Source of the DNA: Paucibacter sp. Y2R2-4
Lineage (GTDB): Bacteria > Pseudomonadota > Gammaproteobacteria > Burkholderiales > Burkholderiaceae_C
NCBI RefSeq assembly: GCF_025717535.1
Contig: NZ_JAJIRO010000003.1
Location: forward strand, 434,001 to 498,000
DNA length: 64,000 nucleotides
Direction: 5' to 3'
Both the position numbers and the translations under genes were made by a program. The notes beneath the pieces were generated by a model that was not told the DNA's origin, did not search any database, and worked only from the letters and a program-made list of their open reading frames with translations. Position 1 is the first letter of the stretch, and each line of letters begins with the position of its first letter. This document shows positions 32,587 to 41,495 of the stretch, in pieces.

Positions 32587-35432
32587 GGCTTTGGGTTCCC
32601 TGTTAGGCGTGTGTTTCGCGTAGCGCCCTCCTGCAACAGCGTTCGCAGCCGAATGAGGTCTGGATGTCGGTAGCTGGAGGCCTCCAGCTTTTCGGCCAAA
32701 GCGCGCGCTTCTGCAATCCTTCCGAGGCGAAATTGAGCCAAAGCGCTCACAGCCATCGCTTGCGCATCCGCTTGCGTGACATCTTCACGCACCTGCTGCG
32801 CGGCTTGCGCCCAATAGCGCTGCGCCAGCGCCACATCGGTCTCGGCCAGCAAGTGGCCCAAGTTCAAGGCGACCCGGGCGAGGACCCAGCGCTGTGGCTG
32901 GTTGAAGCGGGAGCCTGTTTGGCCGAGCGCTTGCATATCGGCTAAGTAACGCTGCATCTCCCCGGCGAGGCTGCGGCGTTGAGCCTCGGTCTGCTCGATC
33001 TGGGCCCGCAAATCGAGCAGGCGGCCGCGCAGATCGCATTGCCATCTGAGTTGTTTGGCATCACTGGCCAACAAACGCTCGATGTCGTTTTGTAGCTCGA
33101 CGAGAAACGGCCCCAGTTGGGTCTCGCCGCTGGCCAAGCGAATCTCGGCCAGGCCCAGGCGCAAGGTGCTGTAACGCTCGACCCATTCGAGATTGCCCTT
33201 GTCAACTTGGCTCAACGCTTGGAGTCGGGCCACGGCCTGCTCTGAAGCCAGGCGCGCCGCTTCGGTCTGGCCGAGGAAGAACTGCGAGCGGCTGATTTCA
33301 TGATGGGAATTTGCTTCCAACAATTGCAGTTGCCGGTCGTTGGCGGCGCCAGGGATCTGGCTGAGTGCTGTCAGCTTGGCTCGCTCGGCCTGAATGGCCT
33401 CGACATAGTTGCCCAAGGTTTTCTGGGCGTTGGCGATCCAGCCCAGGGTGTTGACCACCTCAATCTGCAAGTCAGGCTGCGAGGGGCTCAGTTCTTGATA
33501 CACAGCCAGTGCTTTTTGAAAGCTTTGCAGGGCCGCCTCAGCTTTGCCCGACTGGACTTGCAAAACGCCCAGGTTGCTCCCGGCATTGGCCCTTTCTGCC
33601 AGCCAATCCGGTTTGCCCGTCGCCAGCGGCCCCAGCTGCTCGGCCAATTCGAGGTAGCGCTTGAATTGTTTTTCTGCCTCGTCCGTCTGGCCCTGCCGCC
33701 AAGCCGCCTCCCCAAGCCAAAACACGCTTTGTGCATGGTCATAAATGCGCTGGCCGTCTTTGGGCGCGCGCTGCAACAGTTCGGCGGTGCTGCCGGCGGC
33801 CGCGTCGTACATCCGGCTGGCTTCGTCGAGCTTGCCGCGCTGCTGGGCAATCTGGCCCATCAGGTGCAGCGCCCGGGCGCGCTGGCCCAGCGCGTCGGCG
33901 TCCAGGCGGCCGGTTTGCTGGGCGGCGTAATAGCCCAGCGCTTTTTCGCCCACCGCATCCAGCACATCCAGCCGGCCCACCGGCTCCAGCTTTTTGCGCA
34001 GATCGCCGAGCATGAACTCGATCAGGCCCTCGGCCTGGGCGCGTTGCGCTTGCGCCTCCTGGCCCTGGCGCAGCGCCACGCCGATGCTGACGCTCAAGGT
34101 CAGCAGACCCAGACTGCCGGCCGCCACGGCGAGGCGGTGCCGCCGCACAAACTTGGCCAGGATGTAGGCGGCGCTGTCGGGCCGTGCGCTGATCGGCTCA
34201 TGGTTCAGCCAGTGGCGCAGGTCTTCGGCCAGTTCGGCGGCGTTGGCGTAGCGCTCGGCGGGGGCTTTCTTGAGCGTTTTGGCGACGATGGTGTCGAGGT
34301 CACCGCGCAGCTCTTTGGCGCGGGCGCGGGCTTCCTTTTTACTGCTACTGCTTTGGCCGCCGGCGTATTGCTCGCTGTCTGCGCGGCGGGCGCTGCGGGC
34401 GCGCTCTGAGAGTTTTTTGGGCTCGACTTCGACGACGGTGCGCAGGCGCTCCAGCGGGGTGGTGCGCTCATCGTCGCGCTGCTGGGTGGGGTGTTGCCCG
34501 CCGCTGAGCAGCAGATAGAGCAAGACGCCCAGGGCATAGACGTCGGTGGCGGTGGTGACTTCGCCGCCTTCCACCTGCTCGGGGGCGGCGTAGCGCGGGG
34601 TGAAGGCGCGGCCGGCCTGGCGGGTCAGCTCGGTGGCGGCGCCGGAGGATGATGAAGAATCGTCACCGTCGCCGGGCTGGTGCAGCAGCTTGGCAATGCC
34701 AAAGTCCAGCAGCTTCACCTCGCCGGCGGTGTTGACCAGGATGTTGGAGGGCTTGAGGTCGCGGTGCAGGATCAGCCGGGTGTGGGCGTGGGCCACGGCG
34801 GCCAGCACGTCGAGGAAGAGCGTCACGCGGGCACGGATGTCCAGCGACGCGCTCTCGCAGTAGCGGTCCAGTGGCTGGCCGTCTACATACTCCAGCACCA
34901 GATAGGGCTGGGCCTGGGCCGGGCCCAGCGCGGTGTTGACGCCGGCGTCGAGCAGGCGTGCGATATGCGGATGGGCCAGCTTGCCGAGGATCTGGCCTTC
35001 GCGGGTGAAGCGGCCAGCGTCGCCATGGCCCAAGAGGCCGGCGTTGAGGAACTTGATGGCGACCAGGCCCTCAAAGCGCCCGTCGGTGCGGCGCGCCAGC
35101 CAGACGGTGCCCATGCCGCCCTGGCCGATTTCGCGCTCCAGCGTGTAGCTGCCGATCTGCTGGCCGGGGCTGTTGCTGGGAACAGCGGCCGCAGCGTGCT
35201 GCTCCATCTGTTGCAGGGCGGGGGTGGCGAGGTAGTCGGCGGCTTCCAGCGCGTCTTGGCGGCGCAGCAGTTCTTGCAGATCGGCCGCCAGGGCCGGGCC
35301 CTCGGGGCTTTGGGCATGCAGCTCGCGCAGGCGGGCGCCGCGCTGCTCGGCGGGCAGGTCCAGCAGTTCGTCCAGCAGGGGGCTGAGCAGGGGCCAGCGG
35401 GCTTTGTCGATGTCGCGGCGGGCGTCGCTCAT
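32583..35432 (-). CDS. Transmembrane serine/threonine protein kinase with C-terminal TPR-like region
   Basis: 949 residues. The kinase domain spans about residues 95-405: glycine loop EIGQGGMGTVWLARR, ATP lysine K127 in VAIKF, catalytic HRDLKPSN (223-230) and LLDFG (241-245). All key residues are present, so it should be active. A single TM helix lies at about 433-454. The ~500-residue remainder is helical and repetitive (for example LDADALGQRARALHLMGQIAQQRG, EAALQSFQKALAVYQELSP), fitting tetratricopeptide repeats. It follows the ECF sigma gene by 10 bp and precedes a small co-translated gene. Confidence 0.92.
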   Translation of the reverse strand: MSDARRDIDKARWPLLSPLLDELLDLPAEQRGARLRELHAQSPEGPALAADLQELLRRQDALEAADYLATPALQQMEQHAAAAVPSNSPGQQIGSYTLEREIGQGGMGTVWLARRTDGRFEGLVAIKFLNAGLLGHGDAGRFTREGQILGKLAHPHIARLLDAGVNTALGPAQAQPYLVLEYVDGQPLDRYCESASLDIRARVTLFLDVLAAVAHAHTRLILHRDLKPSNILVNTAGEVKLLDFGIAKLLHQPGDGDDSSSSSGAATELTRQAGRAFTPRYAAPEQVEGGEVTTATDVYALGVLLYLLLSGGQHPTQQRDDERTTPLERLRTVVEVEPKKLSERARSARRADSEQYAGGQSSSSKKEARARAKELRGDLDTIVAKTLKKAPAERYANAAELAEDLRHWLNHEPISARPDSAAYILAKFVRRHRLAVAAGSLGLLTLSVSIGVALRQGQEAQAQRAQAEGLIEFMLGDLRKKLEPVGRLDVLDAVGEKALGYYAAQQTGRLDADALGQRARALHLMGQIAQQRGKLDEASRMYDAAAGSTAELLQRAPKDGQRIYDHAQSVFWLGEAAWRQGQTDEAEKQFKRYLELAEQLGPLATGKPDWLAERANAGSNLGVLQVQSGKAEAALQSFQKALAVYQELSPSQPDLQIEVVNTLGWIANAQKTLGNYVEAIQAERAKLTALSQIPGAANDRQLQLLEANSHHEISRSQFFLGQTEAARLASEQAVARLQALSQVDKGNLEWVERYSTLRLGLAEIRLASGETQLGPFLVELQNDIERLLASDAKQLRWQCDLRGRLLDLRAQIEQTEAQRRSLAGEMQRYLADMQALGQTGSRFNQPQRWVLARVALNLGHLLAETDVALAQRYWAQAAQQVREDVTQADAQAMAVSALAQFRLGRIAEARALAEKLEASSYRHPDLIRLRTLLQEGATRNTRLTGNPKP

Positions 35433-35442
35433 GGGTGGAGGC

Positions 35443-36030
35443 TCATGTCTTCAAGGCCATGGACAGAAAGAGCCGGGCTTTTTGCCAGTCGCGCTGCACG
35501 GTGCGCTCGGTCACGCCCAGGGTCTCGGCAATTTCGGACTCCAGCAGGCCGGCGAAGTAACGCATCTCCACCACCTGGGCCAGGCGCGGCTCCAGGGCGG
35601 CGAGTTCTTCCAGCGCCTCGTGCACGCGCAGGATTTCGTCGTCGCCCTGCGGCGCCAGCTCGGCCACGGCGGTGTTCAGGGTGAGGTGCTCCACATCACC
35701 GCCCCGGCGCTGGGCGGCGCGGGCGCGCACCAGGTCGATGACGATGTTGTGCATCACCCGAGCGGCGTAGGCGAGGAACTGGCCGCGGTCTGAAAAGCTC
35801 AGGTCGCCGGCCTTCAGCAGCTGCAGCCAGGACTCGTGCACCAGGCCGGTGGGGTCGAGCAGGGTGAGGTGGCCGCTTTGGCGCATGCGGCTGCGGGCCA
35901 GGCGCTGCAGGTCTTCATACAGCAGGGTGGCGACTTTTTCGGCGGCCACGCCGTCGCCGGCGCCGGCGGCGCGCAGCAGCTGGGTGATGTCGCGGTTGTT
36001 TGGCGGGTTGTTGGGGCTGCTGATGCTCAT
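35443..36030 (-). CDS. ECF-type RNA polymerase sigma factor
   Basis: 195 residues. Region 2 (LLYEDLQRLARSRMRQ, LVHESWLQLL, FLAYAARVMHNIVIDLVRAR) and region 4 (LAQVVEMRYFAGLLESEIAETLGVTERTVQRDWQKARLFL) match the ECF subfamily commonly paired with Ser/Thr kinases (sigma-70, TIGR02999-like). It directs RNA polymerase to a specific promoter set. No anti-sigma factor is adjacent; the downstream kinase probably fills the controlling role. A G-rich quadruplex motif lies 38-73 bp upstream of its start. Confidence 0.92.
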   Translation of the reverse strand: MSISSPNNPPNNRDITQLLRAAGAGDGVAAEKVATLLYEDLQRLARSRMRQSGHLTLLDPTGLVHESWLQLLKAGDLSFSDRGQFLAYAARVMHNIVIDLVRARAAQRRGGDVEHLTLNTAVAELAPQGDDEILRVHEALEELAALEPRLAQVVEMRYFAGLLESEIAETLGVTERTVQRDWQKARLFLSMALKT

Positions 36031-36346
36031 GCGGGGCGGGAATTCAGGGCTGGGGCCCTGAGAGAACGGGGAGGGGTAACTGGGGTAACGGGGGTTAGCG
36101 GGGCTTGAGGCCGCACTCTAGCGGCAGCGCCGCGCTCTCTTCTTGATCGACCCCAAAAATATTTACCTTGTCATGTCGGGTTGCGCTGTCGCTTTGCGTT
36201 TTACCTATTGAGGGCATGACGGAGCGTCGAGAGCGGGGAGGCCTGAACCAGCGGTTCGGGGCGATTGTCGAGACGTTGTGGCCCTCACTTAATTCAAACA
36301 GGCCAGGCTGCCAGCCGGGCCCCCCAAGACCGCAACGCCACAGCCC
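36031..36346. promoter_or_regulatory. Divergent intergenic region between the sigma factor and degenerate GGDEF genes
   Basis: 316 bases without a gene. It contains five G tracts at 36068-36103, then an AT-richer patch around 36155-36215 (aaaaatatttacc...) that is the likeliest promoter region for both directions. No clear -35/-10 pair could be fixed. Confidence 0.5.
36068..36103 (+). promoter_or_regulatory. G-quadruplex motif upstream of the ECF sigma gene
   Basis: Five runs of four or five G (36068-71, 36073-76, 36082-85, 36090-94, 36100-103) are separated by loops of 1, 5, 4 and 5 bases, three of them TAA- or TTA-containing. This satisfies a strict G4 pattern. The G-rich strand is the template strand for the sigma gene. 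Confidence 0.7.
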
Positions 36347-37060
36347 ATGTTGAACAACAACAGTTCCTGGCCGCCATCTTCAGCACCAAAGCCAGTGACA
36401 GCAAAACCCGAAGCGCCCAAGCCTGCAGCAGCCGACCCGGCCGCGCTGTACGGCCCGCCGCCGCGTGCGGCTTTGGCGCAGCTGGGCCGGGTGGCGGATC
36501 TGGCGGGGCTGACCCAGGTTTTGAGCCGCGAGCTGAATGCCGCACGTCGGGTGGGCACGCGGCCAGCACTCTTGCTGATGGAAGTGGCGGTGCGTTCACC
36601 GCTGGGGCCGCGCCAGCTGCCTGACGAGCAGGCGCAAGCGCGCTTGCAGGGCCTGACCGAGCGCTTGATGGAGATCATGGGTGGGCGCTTGCGCAGCCGG
36701 GTGCGGGCCGCTGATGTGGCGCTGCGCGTGGGCAGCGATCGTTTGGCCGTGATCTTGCAAAACGTGGAGCGCGCCAACGTCATGGCGATTCAGACGCGTT
36801 TGAACAAGGCTTTGTCCGGCCACTATGAGCTGGAAACCCTGAGCTTGCATGCGGTGCTGAACATGGGCGCGGCCAAGTGCGAAGGCCCGCGCGTCAGCGC
36901 TGCCGAGATCACTGAGGCCGCCGAGGCGGCGCTGCAGGCCAGCGCGGTGGATGCCCGTTGGCCGGGCGCGGATGGCCGCCGCAGCCTGGATCTGCGCATG
37001 CCCGTGCCTGCGTCTTTGAGCCTGAGCGGCTATGCCGGGCGGGGCCTGTCGGTCACCTGA
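36347..37060 (+). CDS. Degenerate GGDEF-domain protein
   Basis: 237 residues. A Pro/Ala-rich N-terminus (about 1-45) precedes a region laid out like a GGDEF domain: DLAGLTQVLSRELNAARRVG, LLLMEV, then ADVALRVGSDRLAVILQNV where an active enzyme has GG[DE]EF. The signature is VGSDRL, so c-di-GMP synthesis is very unlikely. HAVLNMGAAKCEG matches the late GGDEF strand. It could bind nucleotide or act as a partner for one of the active cyclases. It has no signal or TM segment. Confidence 0.75.
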   Translation: MLNNNSSWPPSSAPKPVTAKPEAPKPAAADPAALYGPPPRAALAQLGRVADLAGLTQVLSRELNAARRVGTRPALLLMEVAVRSPLGPRQLPDEQAQARLQGLTERLMEIMGGRLRSRVRAADVALRVGSDRLAVILQNVERANVMAIQTRLNKALSGHYELETLSLHAVLNMGAAKCEGPRVSAAEITEAAEAALQASAVDARWPGADGRRSLDLRMPVPASLSLSGYAGRGLSVT

Positions 37061-37153
37061 GCCGGCTGCGGCGCCTGAGTTTTGTGGGCGCGGGCCAGTT
37101 TGGGCTGCGGCGGAATCGACTAAGCTCGGGCCTCGTTTGACTCGACGCCCATC

Positions 37154-38851
37154 ATGAAGAAGACCCTGCCTCAATTTGCACTCTTGACCCTGAGCCTGGC
37201 GGTCTTGACCGCCTGCGGCACCGCGCCCAGCGCCGGACCTGAGGCCGCGATGGCAGCGCCTGCCGCGAGCAAGACCGCAGCCGCCGCGCCCAAATTGATC
37301 GTCTTCTTGGTGGTGGACGGCCTGCCGATGCGCCAGGTCTTGAGCTACCGCGATCAGCTGCAGCCGGACGGCTTCAAGCGCTTTTTGGAGCGCGGCGCCT
37401 GGTTTGCCAATGCCCATTACGGCCACGGCCACACGGTCACGGCGGCCGGCCACGCGACCATGCTGACCGGCGCCTACCCCGAGCGCACCGGCATCATCAG
37501 CAATGAGTGGCGCGACGCCAAGAGCTTCGAGCAGGTCTACAACACCGGCGACACGGCCTACCAGTACATCGAGCACAGGACCGAGCCGCTGGCCGGTACC
37601 AGCCCGCGCAATCTGCGCGCCGAAACGGTGGGCGATGTCTTGCGCAGCGTGCAGCCGGAGTCCAAGGTGATTGCCGTGTCGGGCAAGGACCGCGGCGCGA
37701 TTTTGCCGGCCGGCCACAAGGGCACGGCATACATGTACATGAGCGAGGACGGCCAGTTCGCCTCCAGCACCTATTACATGCCCAGCCATCCGCAGTGGGT
37801 GAAGGCCTTCAATGCGGCCAAGCCGGCGGATGCCTTCTTTGGCAAGACCTGGGCGCCGCTGCTGCCCGAGGCGGCCTATGCGCGCTCGGTGCCGGACAGC
37901 CAGCCCTGGCAGAGCAATGCCGGCAATGGCAACAAGCTGCCGGCAGTCTTGGGCGCCAAGATGGACGGCCCCGGCCCGCGCTTTTACGGCAATATCTTGC
38001 CCTCGCCTTATGGTGATGAGCTGACGCTGGCCTTTGCCCGCGCCGCCATCGAGGGCGAGCAGCTGGGCGCTGACGCAAAGACCGACATCCTCTCGGTCAG
38101 CTTGTCCAGCCACGATTACGTCAACCATGCCTTTGGCCCGGAGTCGCGCCTCTCGCATGACCACTTCCTGCATCTGGATCGTTACTTGCAGGGCTTCTTC
38201 AAGTATCTGGATGAAAAGGTGGGCGCCGGCAACTATGTGGCCGTGCTGACCGCCGACCATGGTTTTGCCGACACGCCGGCCTGGGCCAAGAGCCAGGGCC
38301 GCGACGCCGAGCTGCTGAACCCGGCGCTGCTGCAGGCCACGGTCAACGAGGGCTTGGTGAAGAAGTTCGGCGAGGGCCGCTGGGTGGTGGGCTTCTCGGC
38401 GGCGGGGGTTTTGTTCGACCACAAGCAGATCGCCGCGCGCGGCCTGCAGCCGGCCGAGGTGTACGCTGAGGCCAAGCGTTTGATGTTGCAGGTGAATGGG
38501 GTCTTGGCCGTCTTCACGCCGGACCAGTTGCTCAGCCGCGATGAGAGCACGCCCTACCTGAAGGCCATGCGCAAGGCCTGGCACCCGGAGGTGTCGGCGC
38601 CGGTGCAGTTCGTCATCAAGCCGAATTGGTTGTTCAGCTCGCGCCCCGGTGGCAGCTCGCACGGCACGCCGCATGCGTATGACACCCATGTGCCGATCTT
38701 GGCCTGGGGCCCGCAATGGGTGGGCCGCGGCGAGGTGACGCAGGCGGTGGAGGTGGTGGACATTGCGCCCTCGCTGGCGCAGATGCTGCACGTGAAGGCC
38801 CCGGCGCAGGCGCAGGGCAAGCCGCTGCCTTGGCCGCAGGCTGTTAAGTAA
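37154..38851 (+). CDS. PafA-like alkaline phosphatase superfamily lipoprotein
   Basis: 565 residues. The lipobox LAVLTAC (Cys21) makes it an envelope lipoprotein. The metal-binding Asp is D55 in VVDGLPMR, and the nucleophile is Thr96 in HTVTAAGHATMLTG, the Thr-type active site of PafA enzymes. SGKDRGAILPAGH carries the Lys and Arg that bind phosphate in PafA. SSHDYVNHAFGP and LTADHGFADTP supply the remaining metal ligands. It releases phosphate from a wide range of phosphomonoesters, typically without the phosphate repression of PhoA. It is the third exported phosphoester hydrolase in this window. Confidence 0.9.
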   Translation: MKKTLPQFALLTLSLAVLTACGTAPSAGPEAAMAAPAASKTAAAAPKLIVFLVVDGLPMRQVLSYRDQLQPDGFKRFLERGAWFANAHYGHGHTVTAAGHATMLTGAYPERTGIISNEWRDAKSFEQVYNTGDTAYQYIEHRTEPLAGTSPRNLRAETVGDVLRSVQPESKVIAVSGKDRGAILPAGHKGTAYMYMSEDGQFASSTYYMPSHPQWVKAFNAAKPADAFFGKTWAPLLPEAAYARSVPDSQPWQSNAGNGNKLPAVLGAKMDGPGPRFYGNILPSPYGDELTLAFARAAIEGEQLGADAKTDILSVSLSSHDYVNHAFGPESRLSHDHFLHLDRYLQGFFKYLDEKVGAGNYVAVLTADHGFADTPAWAKSQGRDAELLNPALLQATVNEGLVKKFGEGRWVVGFSAAGVLFDHKQIAARGLQPAEVYAEAKRLMLQVNGVLAVFTPDQLLSRDESTPYLKAMRKAWHPEVSAPVQFVIKPNWLFSSRPGGSSHGTPHAYDTHVPILAWGPQWVGRGEVTQAVEVVDIAPSLAQMLHVKAPAQAQGKPLPWPQAVK

Positions 38852-38858
38852 GCGTGAA

Positions 38859-38889
38859 AGGGGGCGAAGGCCTAAGGCTGCTCGCCCCT
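38859..38889. terminator. Possible shared terminator between convergent genes
   Basis: ggggcga (38861-38867) pairs with tcgcccc (38882-38888) around a partly paired loop, between the stops of the phosphatase gene and the converging binding-protein gene. There is no clear T run, so the assignment is weak. Confidence 0.35.
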
Positions 38890-38904
38890 CACTGACTTAC
38901 TCAT

Positions 38905-39735
38905 TCAATCCAAGCTCATCATCGGATAGCGCTTCAGGATCAGCGCGAGGCTGCCGTCTTGGCGCATCTCGGCCCAGGCTTTTTGCAGGCGCAAGTGCAG
39001 GGCCTCGCCACTGGCCAGGCTCAGGGCCATGGACGGGCGCGAGTCTGAGAAGCGCAGCACCGGCTCGATCGAACCGGGGTCATGGCCCAGCTGCGTGAGC
39101 AGGCTGTTGGCCAGCGTTTGGTTGAGGGCCAAGAGCTCGGTGCGCTCGGCAAAAAAGCGCCGCAGCTGGCTGGCGTGGTCCACGCTGCGGTCCAGGTTCT
39201 GGGTTTGATTCAGGCCCAGGGCCAGCAGTTCGCGCTCAGACACATCGTCTTTGACCACCGCAATTCGGTAGTTGCTCGCGTCGGCGATGCTGAGCACCTT
39301 GATGTCGGGCCTGGATTTGAGCCGGTAGAGCGCGCCACGGCGCACTGCGATTTGCGCCGGCCAGAAGAACTGCGCCTCGCGCTCCGGCAGCCGGACCATG
39401 GCCGGCACCAAGACGTTGGCTTCGTTGCGCGCCCGCAGCAGGATGCGCGGCCAGGAGGCAAATTCGAACACCGGCTCGATCTTGGCGTGCACCAGCAGGC
39501 TTTGCGCCAGTTCGAAGGCATAGCCACGCGGACGCACATCGGTGTCGCGGAAGGAGTAGGGCGGCAGGTCTTCCAGCAGCACGGTGAGCTTGAGGGGCTC
39601 GGACTTGGCGGCTTCATTCGCAGCCTGAGCACTGGCCGGGCTTGGGCAGAGTGCTGCTCCACAAAACGACAGCAGGGCCGAGCGGCGGCTGAGGGCTTGT
39701 GCCATGAAGAAGGTCTCGATCAGACGGTGATTCAT
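38905..39735 (-). CDS. Periplasmic solute-binding protein (SBP_bac_3-like)
   Basis: 276 residues from ATG 39735. The signal region contains SRRSALLSFCGAALCPSPASA. The mature part begins LKLTVLLEDLPPYSFRDTDVRPRGYAFELAQSLL, the standard opening of amino-acid-type binding proteins. EREAQFFWPAQIAVRRGALYRLKS and ELLALNQTLANSLLTQLG follow. It is clearly paralogous to the protein at 42420-43208. No transporter membrane genes are adjacent, so this is an orphan receptor, perhaps with a sensory role. Confidence 0.85.
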   Translation of the reverse strand: MNHRLIETFFMAQALSRRSALLSFCGAALCPSPASAQAANEAAKSEPLKLTVLLEDLPPYSFRDTDVRPRGYAFELAQSLLVHAKIEPVFEFASWPRILLRARNEANVLVPAMVRLPEREAQFFWPAQIAVRRGALYRLKSRPDIKVLSIADASNYRIAVVKDDVSERELLALGLNQTQNLDRSVDHASQLRRFFAERTELLALNQTLANSLLTQLGHDPGSIEPVLRFSDSRPSMALSLASGEALHLRLQKAWAEMRQDGSLALILKRYPMMSLD

Positions 39736-39806
39736 CGGTACTGGCCTGTTTGGCTCCAGTTTGCACGACGTTGATGTCATTTCTGCCGTCAAGAGACCGG
39801 GGCACA

Positions 39807-40454
39807 ATGGTCGGCATGACAGCGCGAGATCAAACCCTGGGCGAAGAAATCGCCAATGCCATCAGCCATGGGCTGGGTTTCTTGCTGGCTGTGGCCTCGC
39901 TGCCGATTCTGACCTATACCGCGGCTCAGCAGGGGCAGGTTCGCAATGTCATTGCGGCCTCGGTGTTTTCGGCCACGATGATCTTGCTCTATCTGGTCTC
40001 GACGCTGTATCACGCGCTGCCCGAGGGGCGCGCCAAGCTCTGGCTGAACCGGCTCGATCATGCGGCGATTTATCTCTTCATTGCCGGCAGCTACACGCCT
40101 TTTGCGCTGGGCGTGTTGCATGGGGGCTGGGGTTGGCTCTTGTTTGGACTGGTCTGGACCAGCGCCATCGCCGGAGTGACAGCCAAGCTCTTCAATCGTC
40201 TGCGCCACCCGCTGTGGTCCACCGGGCTTTATGTGGCCATGGGCTGGTTGGTCATCATCGCTCTGGGGCCTTTGGTCGGGCGCATGCCCGCAGCCGGCTT
40301 GGCCTGGCTGGTGGCCGGTGGCGTGGCCTACACCGTGGGCGCGGTGGTGTTCTTGCTGGACCACCGGGTGCGCTATGCCCACTTTGTCTGGCATCTCTTT
40401 GTCTTGGCCGGCAGCGGCTGCCATTTCGCGGCCGTGCTGGGTTACGCCTTCTGA
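39807..40454 (+). CDS. Hemolysin III family membrane protein (YqfA/TrhA)
   Basis: About 215 residues. The family start LGEEIANAISHGLGFLLAVA is present, followed by seven hydrophobic helices, STLYHALPEG, RLDHAAIYLFIAGSYTPFAL and FVWHLFVLAGSGCHFAAVL. The conserved His and Asp residues match the PAQR/hemolysin III zinc site. It is an integral inner-membrane protein; members affect membrane energetics or lipid composition, but the reaction is not settled. ATG 39807 and ATG 39816 are both possible starts. Confidence 0.9.
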   Translation: MVGMTARDQTLGEEIANAISHGLGFLLAVASLPILTYTAAQQGQVRNVIAASVFSATMILLYLVSTLYHALPEGRAKLWLNRLDHAAIYLFIAGSYTPFALGVLHGGWGWLLFGLVWTSAIAGVTAKLFNRLRHPLWSTGLYVAMGWLVIIALGPLVGRMPAAGLAWLVAGGVAYTVGAVVFLLDHRVRYAHFVWHLFVLAGSGCHFAAVLGYAF

Positions 40455-40461
40455 GTAGGAA

Positions 40462-41385
40462 TCACTCGGGGGCGATGGCGATACGGTCGCGCCCCTCGGC
40501 TTTGGCAAGATAAAGCGCCTTGTCGGCCCGGCCCAGCAGGGCCTCGGCTGATTCACCCCAGATGGCTTGCGCCAAACCGGCGGAACAGGTGTAGCCATGG
40601 TCCGGGTGCTCCGGCAAGGGGCGCGACTGCCGCACCCGGCCCAGCAGGCGCTCGACGATGGCCTGGGCTTGCGGCAGGCCGGCCGCGGGCAAGATCAGCA
40701 AAAACTCTTCGCCGCCAATGCGGGCGCAGCCGTCTTCGCGGCGACTGCCGGCTTGCATCTGGCTGGCAAAGTCGCAGATGACGCGGTCGCCGGCGGCGTG
40801 GCCCAGGCTGTCATTGATTTGCTTGAAGTGGTCCAGGTCAATGGCCGCTACGCAGATCGGCCAGGGCTCGGTCTGGTTCAGGGCGTCTTGCAGCAATTGC
40901 ATACCGTGGCGGCGGTTGCTGAGCCCGGTGAGATTGTCGGTTTGGGCGGCAGCCAAGGCCTTGGTGTGCGCCATGCGCAAGGCCCGGCTGTCTTGGCGCA
41001 GGCTGGTGATTTCGCTGCCGATGCACAGCATCCAGCCTTGGGCCTGCGCGGTTTCGGTCATCCACAGCCAGCGGCCATCGCAGAGGTCGGCCTCAAAAGC
41101 GCGATAGGGCAGCTTGCCGCGGCGCGCGCTGATGCTGGCGATCCAGGTTTCAATATGGTCGGTGTCGACGACGGCGCCATGCTTGTGGGCATGGTTGTCG
41201 CGCATGATCTCGGCCCAGGTGGGGTGCTCCCCCGGGCCGATGAAATAGGCCTGGCGCCAGGCGGGGTTGGCATGCCGCAGCCGGTCGTGCTCATCAAACA
41301 AGGCCACCAGCAAGGGGCTGTCCTCGTGCAGGCGCAGCATTATTTCGGCCAAGCCCTGCTCGAGCGGCAATTCGGCTTCAGTCAT
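40462..41385 (-). CDS. PAS-GGDEF diguanylate cyclase
   Basis: 307 residues without TM segments, so cytoplasmic. The N-terminal PAS-like domain is at about 20-130 (SPLLVALFDEHDRLRHANPAWRQAYF). The GGDEF domain follows at about 145-305, with TDNLTGLSNRRHGMQLL, AIDLDHFKQINDSLGHAAGD and the active motif ARIGGEEFLLILP. It should synthesise c-di-GMP. Its stop is 8 bp from the convergent hemolysin III stop. The gene lies between two paralogous binding proteins. Confidence 0.92.
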   Translation of the reverse strand: MTEAELPLEQGLAEIMLRLHEDSPLLVALFDEHDRLRHANPAWRQAYFIGPGEHPTWAEIMRDNHAHKHGAVVDTDHIETWIASISARRGKLPYRAFEADLCDGRWLWMTETAQAQGWMLCIGSEITSLRQDSRALRMAHTKALAAAQTDNLTGLSNRRHGMQLLQDALNQTEPWPICVAAIDLDHFKQINDSLGHAAGDRVICDFASQMQAGSRREDGCARIGGEEFLLILPAAGLPQAQAIVERLLGRVRQSRPLPEHPDHGYTCSAGLAQAIWGESAEALLGRADKALYLAKAEGRDRIAIAPE

Positions 41386-41495
41386 GGCAAGGGCTCCGGG
41401 GCATGGCTTGATTTTGCTGGATTCACTGGTGCGAGGGGAAGCCCGCTGTTGAAGTCGATACCATGCGCAGATGAATCAAAGCAGGGGAGCTGATC

